DNA of 64,000 nt. Origin: Helicobacter mehlei (GTDB lineage Bacteria; Campylobacterota; Campylobacteria; Campylobacterales; Helicobacteraceae). The translations under genes were made by a program, and so were the position numbers. The notes under the pieces were generated by a model, which saw only the letters and a program-made list of their open reading frames with translations, did not search any database and had not been told where the DNA came from. Positions 26,935 through 37,079 of this stretch are shown here, piece by piece (within the stretch, counting starts at the first letter, position 1; every line of letters begins with the position of its first letter). The stretch covers positions 1 to 64,000 of the forward strand of contig NZ_QXQP01000002.1 of assembly GCF_003660265.1 (NCBI RefSeq). Direction: 5' to 3'.

Positions 26935-27785
26935 TCAAGGCATTTTTTAAACATCTGGCACAAAGTGTACTGGGTTTTTGTTATCTGTGTTCTTACTTTA
27001 TAGATGATAAGGTCAAAAGGCAATTTGAAGCGATCGCCTCTATTTTTTACTATGCCTCTTCGCTGAGTTTCTACACGATCTTATCTTTTTCGCCCATTTT
27101 AATTTTTGTCGCCCTTTTTTTGATCACCCCCTTTGCCAAAAGTTTTGAGCTTGAAACCTTGCTCTTTCCCGATAGTCCCGATTTTATCCAAGCGAGTCGT
27201 TCCTTTTTGCACTCATTCATACAAAATAACCGCACTTTGGGTGTGGTGCAAATTGCCTCCATTGCGCTCGCCTTTTTCCTCTTTTGTGAGAATTACCGCG
27301 ACATTGCCTCTAAAATTTTCCACGCCGAACCTAGAGATTATTTTTATTTTAGGGGTAAAAGGATTTTTGTGTTTTGGGGGTTTGGCACGGGCATTGTATT
27401 TTTAATTGTCCTGCCCTTAATCATTCTCTATGAAATCAAGGTCCAAGCCATCACCAATAACCCCGTGTTGCTCTCTTTTTTGCGTTGGGTGGGGACTTAT
27501 GTTTTTTGTCTGTTCTCTTTTTTAATGCCCACTAACAAGGTTTTCAAACGGCTATTATACCCCTTATTGTGGAGCCTGATCACGAGCATTTGTTGGAATG
27601 TGATGAAATGGGGGTTTGTTTATTACATTCTTTATAACCACACTTATCGCGAACTCTATGGATCGGTGTCGATTCTATGGTTTTTGATGTCCTATATTTA
27701 CGCCTCGTGGTTACTCTTGCTTTTGGGCATGCATGGCTGTGAGGTGTGTGATCAAAATAGCACTAAGAAACCTCTATTTTCTTAG
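26931..27785 (+). CDS. YihY/BrkB-family membrane protein
   Basis: The 284-residue protein has about six membrane segments and the family's N-terminal signature ASIFYYASSLSFYTILSFSP. These proteins were once called ribonuclease BN but are integral membrane proteins of unclear function. It starts with TTG overlapping the bioB stop and overlaps the convergent nusB gene by 23 bases. Confidence 0.82.
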   Translation: MIKAFFKHLAQSVLGFCYLCSYFIDDKVKRQFEAIASIFYYASSLSFYTILSFSPILIFVALFLITPFAKSFELETLLFPDSPDFIQASRSFLHSFIQNNRTLGVVQIASIALAFFLFCENYRDIASKIFHAEPRDYFYFRGKRIFVFWGFGTGIVFLIVLPLIILYEIKVQAITNNPVLLSFLRWVGTYVFCLFSFLMPTNKVFKRLLYPLLWSLITSICWNVMKWGFVYYILYNHTYRELYGSVSILWFLMSYIYASWLLLLLGMHGCEVCDQNSTKKPLFS

Positions 27786-28170
27786 ATAAAGCGTCTAAAA
27801 CGGCATTAATGAGTTTGGGAGCTTGTTCCTCCCCGTAATTTTTAGCCAGCTCAATGGCTTCGTTAATCACAATAGGGGATTTGGTGCTGGTGTGCAAAAT
27901 CTCATAAGCCCCCAAGCGCAAGATCGCCCGTTCCATGCTCCCCATGCGTTTTAAATCCCAATCTTTGAGTAAGGGTCTCAAGGTGTTATCCAAGCTTTCT
28001 AGGCGTGTCAGCGTGCCTTCTAAGAGCTCGAGTGCAAAGCGTTGCTGGGCGTTCTTAATTTTCCTCTCTTCTAGTAAACTGGGAGCTAGATTCAAAATCG
28101 CCCCATTCCCGCTATCAAAGGCATAGAGCAAACCCACCACCGCCTCTCTAACTTGGCTTCTAGTTGCCAT
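27763..28170 (-). CDS. nusB: Transcription antitermination factor NusB
   Basis: The 135-residue helical protein begins TRSQVREAVVGLLYAFDSGN and has MERAILRLGAYEIL and VINEAIELAKNYGEE, typical of NusB. It joins NusE/S10 to promote rRNA transcription. It starts at the last base of the ribH gene in the kdsA-ribH-nusB operon. Confidence 0.95.
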   Translation of the reverse strand: MATRSQVREAVVGLLYAFDSGNGAILNLAPSLLEERKIKNAQQRFALELLEGTLTRLESLDNTLRPLLKDWDLKRMGSMERAILRLGAYEILHTSTKSPIVINEAIELAKNYGEEQAPKLINAVLDALSKKIEVS

Positions 28171-28637
28171 TAGATCAAGGTGTAGAGATTGAGCAGTTCA
28201 ATCAGCGCATCCATCGCCTCAAAACCCTTATTGCCTGCCTTGCTCCCAGCGCGCTCGATGGCTTGTTCGATATTATCGGTGGTGAGCAATCCAAAGCTAA
28301 CAGGGATTTTGTATTTGAGCGTGGCATTGGCAATCCCCTTTGTGGCTTCTGCGCTCACATAATCAAAATGGGGAGTCCCGCCCCGAATCAAGGCTCCTAC
28401 TACACAGATACCATCGTATTTGGCACTAGCTAGCAAGCGATCCAACACAAAGGGCAATTCATAAGCCCCGGGGACTTTCACAATACTCAAATGATCCAAA
28501 CAACCCCCGTGGCGCTCAAAACTATCCAGCGCGCCCTCAATGAGTCGATCGGTGATGATGTGGTTAAAACGCGCGGCTAAAATGGCAACTTTCTCGCTAC
28601 CCTTTAAAAAAAGTTTACCTTCAATGCTGTGTGGCAT
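28170..28637 (-). CDS. ribH: 6,7-dimethyl-8-ribityllumazine synthase
   Basis: The 155-residue protein has [52 protein letters not shown] and [13 protein letters not shown], all lumazine synthase signatures. It makes the lumazine precursor of riboflavin. It overlaps kdsA by 17 bases. Confidence 0.96.
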   Translation of the reverse strand: MPHSIEGKLFLKGSEKVAILAARFNHIITDRLIEGALDSFERHGGCLDHLSIVKVPGAYELPFVLDRLLASAKYDGICVVGALIRGGTPHFDYVSAEATKGIANATLKYKIPVSFGLLTTDNIEQAIERAGSKAGNKGFEAMDALIELLNLYTLI

Positions 28638-29475
28638 GTTTATCCTTTTGGTGGTTTAAAGATTGGTTGCACTCTTGCAAAGCCAAGAGATCGCTAGCTA
28701 AGTCTAAGAGATGAGCGGTTAAAATCATATTGGGTCCATCGCTTAGGGCATTTTGTGGATCAATGTGGGTTTCCATAAAAAACCCATCCACACCCACCAC
28801 TGCCCCAGCCTTAGCCAAGTAGGGCACAAAGGAGCTATCCCCTGCGCTCTTACCCCCCGCCCCCCCGGGCATTTGCACGCTATGCGTAACATCAAAGATC
28901 ACAGGCGCAAAGGTGCGCATGATGACCATTGAGCGCATATCCACGACCAAATTTCCATATCCAAAACTTGCCCCCCTTTCGCATAAATAAATGCCATGCT
29001 CTAAACACGCCTCATAGGTGGGTGTTTCATGCTTGTTTTTTGCCCGTGTATTTAAAGCCTTAAGCGCGCTGTATTGCATGTCCTTAGGGTGCATAAACTG
29101 CCCCTTTTTGATGTTGATTATGCGTTTAGTCTGTGCAGCTGCTATAATCAAATCGGTCTGGCGGCACAAAAAGGCGGGTATTTGCAAAACATCGACCACT
29201 TCAGCCACAGGACCTGCCTGCACGCTCTCATGGATGTCGGTTAAGAGTTTGTAGCCAAATTTGTTTTTGATGTCCCCTAACATTTGCAAGCCCTTTTGTA
29301 GTCCCGGACCTCTGTAGCTCTCTAAACTGGTGCGGTTAGCCTTATCAAAGCTGGCTTTGAAATAAAAATCAAACTTGGGGTTGGAGGCTAGAGGTTTGAG
29401 TTCTTGGGCGATCTGCTCTAAAATCTCCCCACTCTCAATCACACACGGACCAGCAATCATCACACTATTAGGCAA
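28621..29475 (-). CDS. kdsA: KDO 8-phosphate synthase
   Basis: The 284-residue TIM-barrel enzyme has [43 protein letters not shown], and [14 protein letters not shown]. It condenses arabinose 5-phosphate with phosphoenolpyruvate, the first step to KDO; KdsC (7213) acts next. It heads the operon with ribH and nusB and diverges from pyrF. Confidence 0.96.
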   Translation of the reverse strand: MPNSVMIAGPCVIESGEILEQIAQELKPLASNPKFDFYFKASFDKANRTSLESYRGPGLQKGLQMLGDIKNKFGYKLLTDIHESVQAGPVAEVVDVLQIPAFLCRQTDLIIAAAQTKRIINIKKGQFMHPKDMQYSALKALNTRAKNKHETPTYEACLEHGIYLCERGASFGYGNLVVDMRSMVIMRTFAPVIFDVTHSVQMPGGAGGKSAGDSSFVPYLAKAGAVVGVDGFFMETHIDPQNALSDGPNMILTAHLLDLASDLLALQECNQSLNHQKDKHATQH

Positions 29476-29500
29476 GAATCATCCTTGTTTTGAAGTGTGC

Positions 29501-29506
29501 TATAAT
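29501..29506 (+). promoter_or_regulatory. Extended -10 (TGC-TATAAT) for pyrF
   Basis: A perfect TGC-TATAAT lies 47 bases before the pyrF ATG in the gap after the divergent kdsA. Confidence 0.65.
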
Positions 29507-29552
29507 ACCAGCTTGTCTGTATGGATTTGCTGAAAACGCCAAAGGAGAGTGC

Positions 29553-30239
29553 ATGCAGCTATGTTTGGCTTTGGATTTGGAGAGTCAAGAGGCATGTTTG
29601 AATCTGTTAGAACAGCTTAAGGGGCTGGATCTGTGGATCAAATTAGGCCTGAGGGGGTTTATTAGAGAGGGACCTAGTTTTTTAGAACGCATTAAAAACA
29701 TCGATTTGGGCTTTAAGCTCTTTTTGGACCTCAAATTACACGACATCTCTTACACCATGCAAGAGGCGGTGTTAGAGTGCGCTAAGCTGGGTGTAGATAT
29801 GCTTACTGTGCATGCTAGTAGCGGTGGAGAAGCGTTAAAAGACGTGGCGCAAAGCTTAAGAAATTTTCAAGGTAAAAAACCCTTGTTGATGGGTGTAACC
29901 CTGCTAACAAGTCTAGATGAATCCCAAGCCCATGCAATCTACCATGCCCCCCTCTTGGATCAAACCCTCTATTTAGCCAAATTGTGTTTTGATTGCGGTT
30001 TAGATGGGGTGGTCTGCTCGGTGCTAGAGAGTCTAGCCATCAAGCAAGCCACCAGCACGCAGTTTTTGACGCTGACCCCGGGGATTCGCCCGCCCAATAC
30101 ACCTCTGGGCGATCAAAAACGCGTGGGCACGCTTGCAGATGCCAAAAAGGCACACGCTGATTTCATTGTCATGGGGCGCCCCATCTATGGCGCATCTAAC
30201 CCCCTGGAGATCACCCGCCACATTTTGGAACAAATTTAA
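29553..30239 (+). CDS. pyrF: Orotidine 5'-phosphate decarboxylase
   Basis: ATG at 29553 follows AAAGGAG. The 228-residue product starts [12 protein letters not shown] and contains the catalytic [12 protein letters not shown] (Lys-Asp-x-Lys-x2-Asp-type), [19 protein letters not shown] and [12 protein letters not shown]. It makes UMP from OMP. panC begins on its last base. Confidence 0.95.
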   Translation: MQLCLALDLESQEACLNLLEQLKGLDLWIKLGLRGFIREGPSFLERIKNIDLGFKLFLDLKLHDISYTMQEAVLECAKLGVDMLTVHASSGGEALKDVAQSLRNFQGKKPLLMGVTLLTSLDESQAHAIYHAPLLDQTLYLAKLCFDCGLDGVVCSVLESLAIKQATSTQFLTLTPGIRPPNTPLGDQKRVGTLADAKKAHADFIVMGRPIYGASNPLEITRHILEQI

Positions 30240-31057
30240 TGCAGGTTTTACACACATACCAGGAACTCCAAGTTTTTAGAAAATCCCTAGACTCCGTGGG
30301 CTTTGTCCCCACGATGGGTGCGCTCCACCCCGGACATGCCAGTCTCATTACGCGTTCCAAACAAGAAAACCCCCAAACGATTGTCTCTATTTTTGTCAAT
30401 CCCACCCAATTTGGTCCTAATGAGGATTTAAGTCGCTACCCTAGAGACTTAGAGGCAGATTTAAAGTTGTGCCAGAGTTTGGGGGTTGATGGGGTATTTG
30501 TGCCCACTGTGGCAGAGCTCTACCCTTTTGAGCATGCTATCACTTTAAACCCCGCCTCGGATTTATTGGGCCATGAAGCCGAACACAGACCCACGCATTT
30601 TAACGGAGTCTTGCAAGTGGTCTTAAAACTTTTTAACCTTGTGTGCCCCCAAAAAGCCTATTTTGGCAAAAAAGATGCCCAACAACTCTTGCATGTCCAA
30701 CGCTTAGTAGCTGATTTCTTTTTAGAGATTGAGATTGTGCCCTGTGAGATTGTGCGTGATCACGATGGTTTGGCTTTAAGCTCACGCAATGTTTATTTGA
30801 GTGCTTCCCAAAGACAAGAAGCCCTAAAAATCCCCCAAGCCCTAGAGCGTATGCAGATAGCCTACCAACAAGGCATGCGTGATACGGCTAGTCTTATCCG
30901 AATTGGTCTAGACACCTTGCAAGGCTTGGAAGTGCATTATCTCAGCATTTGTAACCACAATTTAGAACCCCTAGCCCAAGTCAAATCCAACCAAACCCTC
31001 ATTTTGTGCGCTGTGCAAGTGGGGCAGGTGCGCTTGTTAGATAATTTATGGGTGTGA
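30239..31057 (+). CDS. panC: Pantothenate synthetase
   Basis: The 272-residue protein has [54 protein letters not shown] and LSSRNVYLS, the PanC signatures. It joins pantoate and beta-alanine with ATP. It is coupled to pyrF (ATG overlaps TAA) and is followed one base later by a nuclease-like gene. Confidence 0.97.
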   Translation: MQVLHTYQELQVFRKSLDSVGFVPTMGALHPGHASLITRSKQENPQTIVSIFVNPTQFGPNEDLSRYPRDLEADLKLCQSLGVDGVFVPTVAELYPFEHAITLNPASDLLGHEAEHRPTHFNGVLQVVLKLFNLVCPQKAYFGKKDAQQLLHVQRLVADFFLEIEIVPCEIVRDHDGLALSSRNVYLSASQRQEALKIPQALERMQIAYQQGMRDTASLIRIGLDTLQGLEVHYLSICNHNLEPLAQVKSNQTLILCAVQVGQVRLLDNLWV

Positions 31058-31058
31058 G

Positions 31059-31985
31059 ATGAAACAGGCAGATATAGACATTGTGGTGGAGGTGCTTAAA
31101 ATCATTGGAGAACCCATTAATCCTAATCATATTTACGCTAAAGCACAAGAGTTGCACCAGCATGGCGAAATTAAACACATGTTTCAATGGGACGGTAAAA
31201 CTCCTTGGGCAACTTGCAATAGTGCTATTGTTACCGCCCTCAAAAAAAACCCCGACAAACTCCCCTTTGTCAAAGTGCAAGCCAAGCCCGCTTTAATCGC
31301 CCTCAAAGGTCAAGATTTCCCTCCGCCTAAACCCACTTCTAAAGAACAACCTCCAAAAGATCTGATTTGTAAAGAACGGGATTTACACCCGCGCCTAAGC
31401 TACATCGCCTACCACCAATGGGGGCTTTACACCAAAACCATTTACCATGAGGAGAGCAAGAAAACTAAAAAAGGCATAGATAAGTGGATTTACCCGGACA
31501 TGGTGGGGGTGTTTTTTGCCTATAAAGACTTTAAATCCCCCAATGTGCACAGTTTTATTAAAAAGTTTGATACTTTGCCCATTAAGTTGGTGAGTTTTGA
31601 GCTCAAAAAAGAGCTCACCCTGATTAATTGCAGAGAGGCGTATTTTCAGGCGATCAGCAATAGCTCATGGGCACATGAAGGCTATTTGGTGGCAGGCACG
31701 CTTGATAGAAATAACAAAGACTTAATGGAATTGCTCAAACAGCTTAATCAGAGTTTTGGGATCGGGGTGATTACCCTAGATATAAAATCCATTGGGCAAA
31801 GTGCGATTTTATTTAACTCCAAAGAGGAAGACAATTTAGATTATCAAACGCTGGCTAAATTAGCCCAGCGCAATGAAAATTTTGACAAATTCCTTAAAAG
31901 TGTGGCTGATTTTGAGATCGATAATCCCGAGCGTTATGAAAAGGAGTTTGATAGCATTCTTAAAGATTTGCCCTCTCTAAACTAG
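31059..31985 (+). CDS. HARE-HTH protein with PD-ExK nuclease-like domain (HrgA/COG2958-like)
   Basis: Residues 1-85 form a HARE-type winged helix (VVEVLKIIGEPINPNHIYAK, then KTPWATCNSAIVTALKK). After a proline/lysine linker, residues ~105-290 contain WIYPDMVGV (Asp147) and VSFELKKEL (Glu181-x-Lys183), spaced as in PD-(D/E)xK nucleases, and NCREAYFQAISNSSWAHEGY as in Mrr-like proteins. HARE-HTH proteins often accompany restriction enzymes. No methyltransferase is adjacent. It follows panC by one base, so it may be transcribed with it. Confidence 0.65.
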   Translation: MKQADIDIVVEVLKIIGEPINPNHIYAKAQELHQHGEIKHMFQWDGKTPWATCNSAIVTALKKNPDKLPFVKVQAKPALIALKGQDFPPPKPTSKEQPPKDLICKERDLHPRLSYIAYHQWGLYTKTIYHEESKKTKKGIDKWIYPDMVGVFFAYKDFKSPNVHSFIKKFDTLPIKLVSFELKKELTLINCREAYFQAISNSSWAHEGYLVAGTLDRNNKDLMELLKQLNQSFGIGVITLDIKSIGQSAILFNSKEEDNLDYQTLAKLAQRNENFDKFLKSVADFEIDNPERYEKEFDSILKDLPSLN

Positions 31986-32007
31986 GGGTTAGACAAGTTG
32001 CTTTTTA

Positions 32008-32086
32008 TCATCGTTTGACACCATGCGCATTGACATACGTATCGCCCAAGTCCTGATAGGCTAACACATAGCCAATCTTAGTCGCT
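32008..32086 (-). pseudogene. Orphan Sel1 repeat downstream of the Sel1 gene
   Basis: After the stop of the Sel1 protein, another frame reads ATKIGYVLAYQDLGDTYVNA and then HGVKR before a TGA, which is a clear Sel1-type repeat (compare LGxxYxxGxGV). The gene therefore once had at least one more repeat, lost by a frameshift or stop around 32087-32110. The remainder of the gap to 31985 shows nothing else. Confidence 0.6.
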
Positions 32087-32109
32087 TTTTCAAATGTTCA
32101 AGACCTCGG

Positions 32110-33528
32110 CTAATCTTTTTCAACCCCCTCGCCCACAACATACATATGCCCCACTTGGTAAAGCGCATGTGCATTGCCTAAATCTGCGCCCTTTTTGAAA
32201 TATTCTAGGGCTTTTTTGTAGTCTTTGACAACCCCCTGACCCTTGTAATACATGTTGCCTAGATTCAAATAGGCTTCATCATTGCCCATGTCTGCGGCTT
32301 TTTGGTAGTATTCCAATGCCTTAAAATAGTCCTTGCCCACACCCAAACCATCGCGATACAAGTTGCCCAAGCCTAAGAAACCATAGGAAGTCCCCATGTC
32401 TGCGGCTTTTTGGTAGTATTCCAACGCTTTTTCGTAATCTTTTTTAACACCTTCCCCCTTTTCATACAGGTTTCCTAAACCGGCATAACCCTCAGCAACC
32501 CCTAAATCTGCGCCCTTTTGGAAATATTCTAGGGCTTTTTTATAATCTTTCTTGATTCCTTCCCCCTTCTCGTGCATAATTCCTAAACCTATATAACCCC
32601 TAGCATCTCCCAAATCTGTTGCTTTTTGGTAATATGTAGTCGCCTTTTTGTAATCTTTGGTAACACCATGCCCATTGGCATAGACAAGCCCCAAACTTGT
32701 ATAGGCTTCAGCTACCCCTAAGTTAGCCGCTTTTTGGAAATATTCCAACGCCTTTTTGTAATCTTTTTCTACTCCATTACCCCGTGCATACATCCATCCC
32801 AGTGCACGATAAGCCATACCATTCCCTGCATTGGCGGCTTGTTGGAAGTATTCTTTAGCTTTTATATAATCTTTAATCGCCCCCTTGCCCTCGTAATACA
32901 TATTCCCTAAACTCCAATAAGCCCGCGTATCCCCCAAGCTTGCGGCTATGATATAACATGTCCATGCCTTGGAGTAATCCCTAGAAACGCCTTGACCCTT
33001 GTAATACAATTGTCCCAAATAATAGCTAGCCTCCCCATCCCCCATATCTGTACCCTGTTGGTAATATTGGGCGGCTTTTTGATAATCTTGAGCTACGCCA
33101 TGTCCCTCAGCATAGGCAAACCCTAATTTTGTATAGCCCTCAGCGATCCCCGCATTGGCGGCTTTTTGGTAGTATTTTAAAGCCTTGTTGTAATCCTTGC
33201 TCACGCTCGTCCCATTGTAATACATCGATCCTAAAATCAAATAAGCTTCAGAAACACCCATATTTGCAGCTTTTTGGTAGTATTTGAAGGCTTGATGCAT
33301 ATCTTGATGAGTCCCCTTAGCGCTTTCATACATCAGCCCTAAAGCAAGATACCCCATAGCCTCACCCGCATTAGCGGCTTTTTGAAAGGATTCAAATGCC
33401 TTGTTATAGTCCCCTTGCTTATAATAGGTCCGCCCCTGTTCAAGCAGATCTTGCGCACTCTGTGCCCCACACAGCCCTACAGACAGAACCAGCACCCCGA
33501 TAAAGTTTAATAAACGAATCTTTGACAA
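32110..33528 (-). CDS. Secreted Sel1-like repeat protein
   Basis: The 472-residue product has a signal peptide (LLNFIGVLVLSVGLCGAQ) and 12 Sel1-like repeats of 36 residues, each like AYLNLGNMYYKGQGVVKDYK-ALEYFQKAADMG. Sel1 solenoids bind proteins or peptidoglycan; Helicobacter Hcp proteins of this class are secreted. Unlike Hcp proteins, its repeats lack the paired cysteines. It starts with TTG at 33528 after AAAGGAG and follows obg by 23 bases. A further repeat lies beyond its stop, so the C-terminus is probably truncated. Confidence 0.88.
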   Translation of the reverse strand: MSKIRLLNFIGVLVLSVGLCGAQSAQDLLEQGRTYYKQGDYNKAFESFQKAANAGEAMGYLALGLMYESAKGTHQDMHQAFKYYQKAANMGVSEAYLILGSMYYNGTSVSKDYNKALKYYQKAANAGIAEGYTKLGFAYAEGHGVAQDYQKAAQYYQQGTDMGDGEASYYLGQLYYKGQGVSRDYSKAWTCYIIAASLGDTRAYWSLGNMYYEGKGAIKDYIKAKEYFQQAANAGNGMAYRALGWMYARGNGVEKDYKKALEYFQKAANLGVAEAYTSLGLVYANGHGVTKDYKKATTYYQKATDLGDARGYIGLGIMHEKGEGIKKDYKKALEYFQKGADLGVAEGYAGLGNLYEKGEGVKKDYEKALEYYQKAADMGTSYGFLGLGNLYRDGLGVGKDYFKALEYYQKAADMGNDEAYLNLGNMYYKGQGVVKDYKKALEYFKKGADLGNAHALYQVGHMYVVGEGVEKD

Positions 33529-33551
33529 ACTAGCTCCTTTAAAAGGGATGT

Positions 33552-34541
33552 TTATTTAAAAGCTTGGGCTAGTAATTGCACCAGCTGGGCGGTGTTAGTG
33601 GTGGTGTGGGCGGAAATGGGCAGAATAAAGGCGGGTTTGGGGTCTAAACTCTTTTCAAAGGCGTTTAGAATGGTAGTAAGCTCTTCAGGGGGAAGCAGGT
33701 CTATTTTATTGATCGCCACCCCAAAGGCGCGCTGTTGCAGAATGGGCGAAAACGCGCCCAATTCGTGGCGTAATTGGCGGTATTGCTCTTTTAGGTCCAA
33801 GCCTACATCTAGCACAAAGAGCAAAAGGCGCGTGCGCTCAATGTGTTTTAAGAATGCCAGCCCTAAGCCCTTACCCTGGCTAGCCCCCTCAATCACCCCC
33901 GGGATGTCGGCGATCACAAATTCTTTAAAATCCCCCACAGAAACCACGCCCAAATTGGGCACTAAGGTCGTAAAGGCATAATTGGCGATCTTGGGGCGCG
34001 CGTTGGACACCACACTAATTAAGGTAGATTTGCCCACATTGGGAAAACCCACCAAGCCCACATCGGCAATGAGCTTTAGCTCCAAGCGCACGCATTTTTC
34101 TACCCCCTCTAGCCCCTTTTGGGCATAGGTGGGGCGTTGTTGCACCGCATTTTTAAAGCGCGCATTGCCCATCCCTCCCTTACCTCCCTCTAAAATTTTA
34201 ATAGGCGCGCCACATACCACAAAATCCCCTAACAACTCTCCGCTTTGCTGATCATAAATCTGTGTCCCCGGGGGCACAATTAAAGTGATACTCTCCCCCT
34301 TTTTGCCACTGCACAGCTTAGGACCCCCGGGTGCGCCATTTTTGGCTTTGTAATGCTTTTTACCCCTAAAAGCCCCCAAAGTGTCTGTATTGCCACTCAC
34401 CTGCACGAAGACATCGCCCCCATCGCCCCCATCGCCCCCATCCGGTCCGCCCTTGATCACAAATTTTTCGCGCCTAAAACTCACCGCCCCCGCTCCCCCC
34501 TTGCCTGAGGCGATGGTAATTTCTACACTATCCACAAACAT
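33552..34541 (-). CDS. obg: GTPase Obg
   Basis: The 329-residue protein has the glycine-rich Obg fold ([36 protein letters not shown]) and a G domain with [11 protein letters not shown], switch region [28 protein letters not shown] and NKIDL. It works in 50S maturation and stress control. It is 3 bases after dppF, as in H. pylori. Confidence 0.96.
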   Translation of the reverse strand: MFVDSVEITIASGKGGAGAVSFRREKFVIKGGPDGGDGGDGGDVFVQVSGNTDTLGAFRGKKHYKAKNGAPGGPKLCSGKKGESITLIVPPGTQIYDQQSGELLGDFVVCGAPIKILEGGKGGMGNARFKNAVQQRPTYAQKGLEGVEKCVRLELKLIADVGLVGFPNVGKSTLISVVSNARPKIANYAFTTLVPNLGVVSVGDFKEFVIADIPGVIEGASQGKGLGLAFLKHIERTRLLLFVLDVGLDLKEQYRQLRHELGAFSPILQQRAFGVAINKIDLLPPEELTTILNAFEKSLDPKPAFILPISAHTTTNTAQLVQLLAQAFK

Positions 34542-34544
34542 GGG

Positions 34545-35345
34545 CTAAGAAAAGCGTCGCATGGATTTTTCTAAATGGGGTACAGCGTCTAAAAGCTTTT
34601 TGGTGTAGGGGTCTTTAGGGGCGCTCAGTACGCTATCCACATCCCCGCGCTCCACAATCTCGCCCTGATACATCACTAAAATACGATCGCTGATGTGCTC
34701 CACCACACCCAAATCATGGCTGATAAAAATATAAGTCAAGCCCATTTCTTGCTGCAAGTCCAAGAGCAAGTTAAGCACTTGGGCTTGAATGGAGACATCT
34801 AAAGCCGAAACGGGTTCATCACAGATCACCACCTTAGGGCGAATAATGAGCGCGCGCGCGATGCCGATGCGCTGGCGTTGCCCTCCAGAGAATTGGTGGG
34901 GGTAGCGGCTGATCCACTCTGATTTTAACCCCACAAAATCCATCATCTCTAAGACTTTTTTCCGGCGTTCTTGTCTGGAAAGATTGCTATTGAGCAAGAG
35001 AGGTTCAGCAATAATATCCCCCACCTGCCATCTAGGATTGAGGCTAGAATAGGGGTCTTGAAAAATCATTTGTACATGTTTGCGGTATTCCTGCCAATCG
35101 GCTTTGCTAAACTGGGCTAGGCTTTTTTCATTGAATAAAATCTCCCCTCCGCTGGGACTCTCAATCCCCATTAATAATTTGGCGGTGGTGCTCTTTCCAC
35201 ACCCGCTCTCCCCCACCACGCTTAAAATCTCCCCGGGGTGCACCTTGAAGGTGATATTTTTCACCGCGTGGATGAGTTTGGGAGGTTTGAAAAGCCCTTG
35301 AGAAATGCGATAGGTCTTGTGTAGATCATTGACTCTTAAAATCAT
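34545..35345 (-). CDS. dppF: Dipeptide ABC transporter ATP-binding protein DppF
   Basis: The 266-residue ATPase has Walker [10 protein letters not shown], signature [15 protein letters not shown], Walker [13 protein letters not shown] and the H-loop ISHDLG. The N-terminal [17 protein letters not shown] is typical of DppF/OppF. It overlaps dppD by 4 bases and pairs with DppD to drive import of dipeptides. Confidence 0.92.
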   Translation of the reverse strand: MILRVNDLHKTYRISQGLFKPPKLIHAVKNITFKVHPGEILSVVGESGCGKSTTAKLLMGIESPSGGEILFNEKSLAQFSKADWQEYRKHVQMIFQDPYSSLNPRWQVGDIIAEPLLLNSNLSRQERRKKVLEMMDFVGLKSEWISRYPHQFSGGQRQRIGIARALIIRPKVVICDEPVSALDVSIQAQVLNLLLDLQQEMGLTYIFISHDLGVVEHISDRILVMYQGEIVERGDVDSVLSAPKDPYTKKLLDAVPHLEKSMRRFS

Positions 35346-36211
35346 CGAATCTCCCTAGGAAACTCTAAATAGTTGACATTCTCATCCACGGTTTGAAGGC
35401 GTTTTTTGCGGTGTTGCTTGCCCGGTTTGGGAATGGCGTTTAAGAGGGCTTGGGTGTAGGGGTGGCGCGGGTTGTTGAAAAGCTCTTTAGCACTAGCCTT
35501 CTCCACCACATGCCCCTTATACATCACCACCACCGCATCGGCTAATTGCGCCACCACGCCCAAATCATGCGTGATGAATAAAATAGAAGTCCCCTTGCTG
35601 GCTTGCAATTCTTGCATGAGCTCTAAAATTTGGGCTTGAATAGTCACATCTAAGGCGGTGGTGGGCTCATCGGCGATCAAGAGCTCTGGGGCACACACCA
35701 TGGCCATGGCAATCATCACCCTTTGGCGTTGCCCCCCACTCAATTTAAAAGGGTAATCGTGGTAACGCTCTTTGGCATGGGGGATGCCCACGCGTTCTAA
35801 TTCAGCTAGGGCGCGCTCAAAGCGTTCTTTACGGCTCAAATGGGGGTGGTGGATTTTGAGCGCTTCGCTGATTTGAAACCCAACGGTGTAAGAGGGGTTT
35901 AAGCTGGTCATGGGTTCTTGAAAAATCATGCTAATTTTCTTGCCCCGAATGTCTTTTTGCATTTGCTTTTGGTTTAAGCTTAATAAATCCCGTCCGCCAA
36001 ACTCAATGCTCCCCCCCACAATTTTGCCCGGCTTTTCTATCAAGCCCAAAATAGAAAGCGAGGTGATGCTTTTCCCGCTCCCACTCTCCCCCACAATGCA
36101 CAGAGTTTGGGATTTAGCCACTTCAAAACTCACGCCATCCACCGCCTTATTCACCCCCCTATCGGTGAAAAAATGGGTTCTAAGGTCTTTGACTTTTAAT
36201 AAGGGCAACAT
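35342..36211 (-). CDS. dppD: Dipeptide ABC transporter ATP-binding protein DppD
   Basis: ATG at 36211 is chosen for the GGAGGTT just before it. The 289-residue ATPase has Walker [13 protein letters not shown], signature [15 protein letters not shown], Walker [13 protein letters not shown] and a C-terminal oligopeptide-transporter extension ([12 protein letters not shown]). It forms the second ATPase of the dpp system. Confidence 0.92.
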   Translation of the reverse strand: MLPLLKVKDLRTHFFTDRGVNKAVDGVSFEVAKSQTLCIVGESGSGKSITSLSILGLIEKPGKIVGGSIEFGGRDLLSLNQKQMQKDIRGKKISMIFQEPMTSLNPSYTVGFQISEALKIHHPHLSRKERFERALAELERVGIPHAKERYHDYPFKLSGGQRQRVMIAMAMVCAPELLIADEPTTALDVTIQAQILELMQELQASKGTSILFITHDLGVVAQLADAVVVMYKGHVVEKASAKELFNNPRHPYTQALLNAIPKPGKQHRKKRLQTVDENVNYLEFPREIR

Positions 36212-36221
36212 GGTAACCTCC

Positions 36222-37079
36222 TCAAGCCGATCGCTTGGGATCGAGCGCGTCCATGATCCCATCGCCCAGCAAGTTAAAGCCCATCACGGTTAAAAAAATC
36301 ATCGACCCGGGAGGCACAATCATCCATGGATCGCTCCTCAGATATTGCATCGCATCCATGAGCATTGCGCCCCATTCGGGCGTGGGGGGTTGTGCGCCCA
36401 GCCCCAAAAAGCTTAAACCGGCTGCCTCTAGCACGGCAGAGGCAAAGCCCATAGTGGCTTGCACGATAATGGGCACAGCGCAATTAGGGAAGATGACTTT
36501 AAACATCAAGCGCAAATGTCCCGAGCCATTGACTTTAGAGGCGGTAACATATTCTTTTTCTTTTTCAGCCAAGACAGAGGCGCGCACGATGCGGGCAAAC
36601 CCGGGGATACCCACAATACCGATGGCCAACATCGCATTTAAAAGCGAGGGACCCAAGATCGCCACCACGATAATGATTAACAAAATTGAGGGCAAAGAGA
36701 GCATTAAGTCCATCAAGCGCATGATTACCATGTCGGTTTTACGCCCAAAATAGCCCGCCATCAAGCCCAACAACACCCCAAAGAACACCGCAATCCCCAC
36801 AGACACAAGCCCGATCGTTAGGGAAATACGCGCCCCATAGAGCAAGCGTGTTAAGACATCACGCCCCAAATCATCTGTGCCCAGTACATGCTTAGAACTG
36901 CCCCCCTGTGCCCAAATGGGTAAAACCCGCACTTCTTGAGTATTTTGGGCGTAAGGGTCGTGGTGGCTAATTACGGGGGCTAGCAGGGCACATAGAATCA
37001 AAAAAAACACGATCCACGCCCCCACAAGTGCGGCCTTATTTTTCCTAAATTGCAGCCAAAAATCTTTAAATCTCTCCAT
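36222..37079 (-). CDS. dppC: Dipeptide ABC transporter permease DppC
   Basis: The 285-residue protein has an N-terminal OppC-type helix ([20 protein letters not shown]), [20 protein letters not shown] and the permease EAA-like loop ([19 protein letters not shown]). It has six membrane segments. It starts at the last base of dppB and is followed by dppD. Confidence 0.92.
   Translation of the reverse strand: MERFKDFWLQFRKNKAALVGAWIVFFLILCALLAPVISHHDPYAQNTQEVRVLPIWAQGGSSKHVLGTDDLGRDVLTRLLYGARISLTIGLVSVGIAVFFGVLLGLMAGYFGRKTDMVIMRLMDLMLSLPSILLIIIVVAILGPSLLNAMLAIGIVGIPGFARIVRASVLAEKEKEYVTASKVNGSGHLRLMFKVIFPNCAVPIIVQATMGFASAVLEAAGLSFLGLGAQPPTPEWGAMLMDAMQYLRSDPWMIVPPGSMIFLTVMGFNLLGDGIMDALDPKRSA

Noticed and set aside
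32110-33528. DNA direct repeats as a CRISPR-like array
   Set aside because: They are the coding repeats of the Sel1 protein with varied sequence and no spacers. I saw no CRISPR array in the window.
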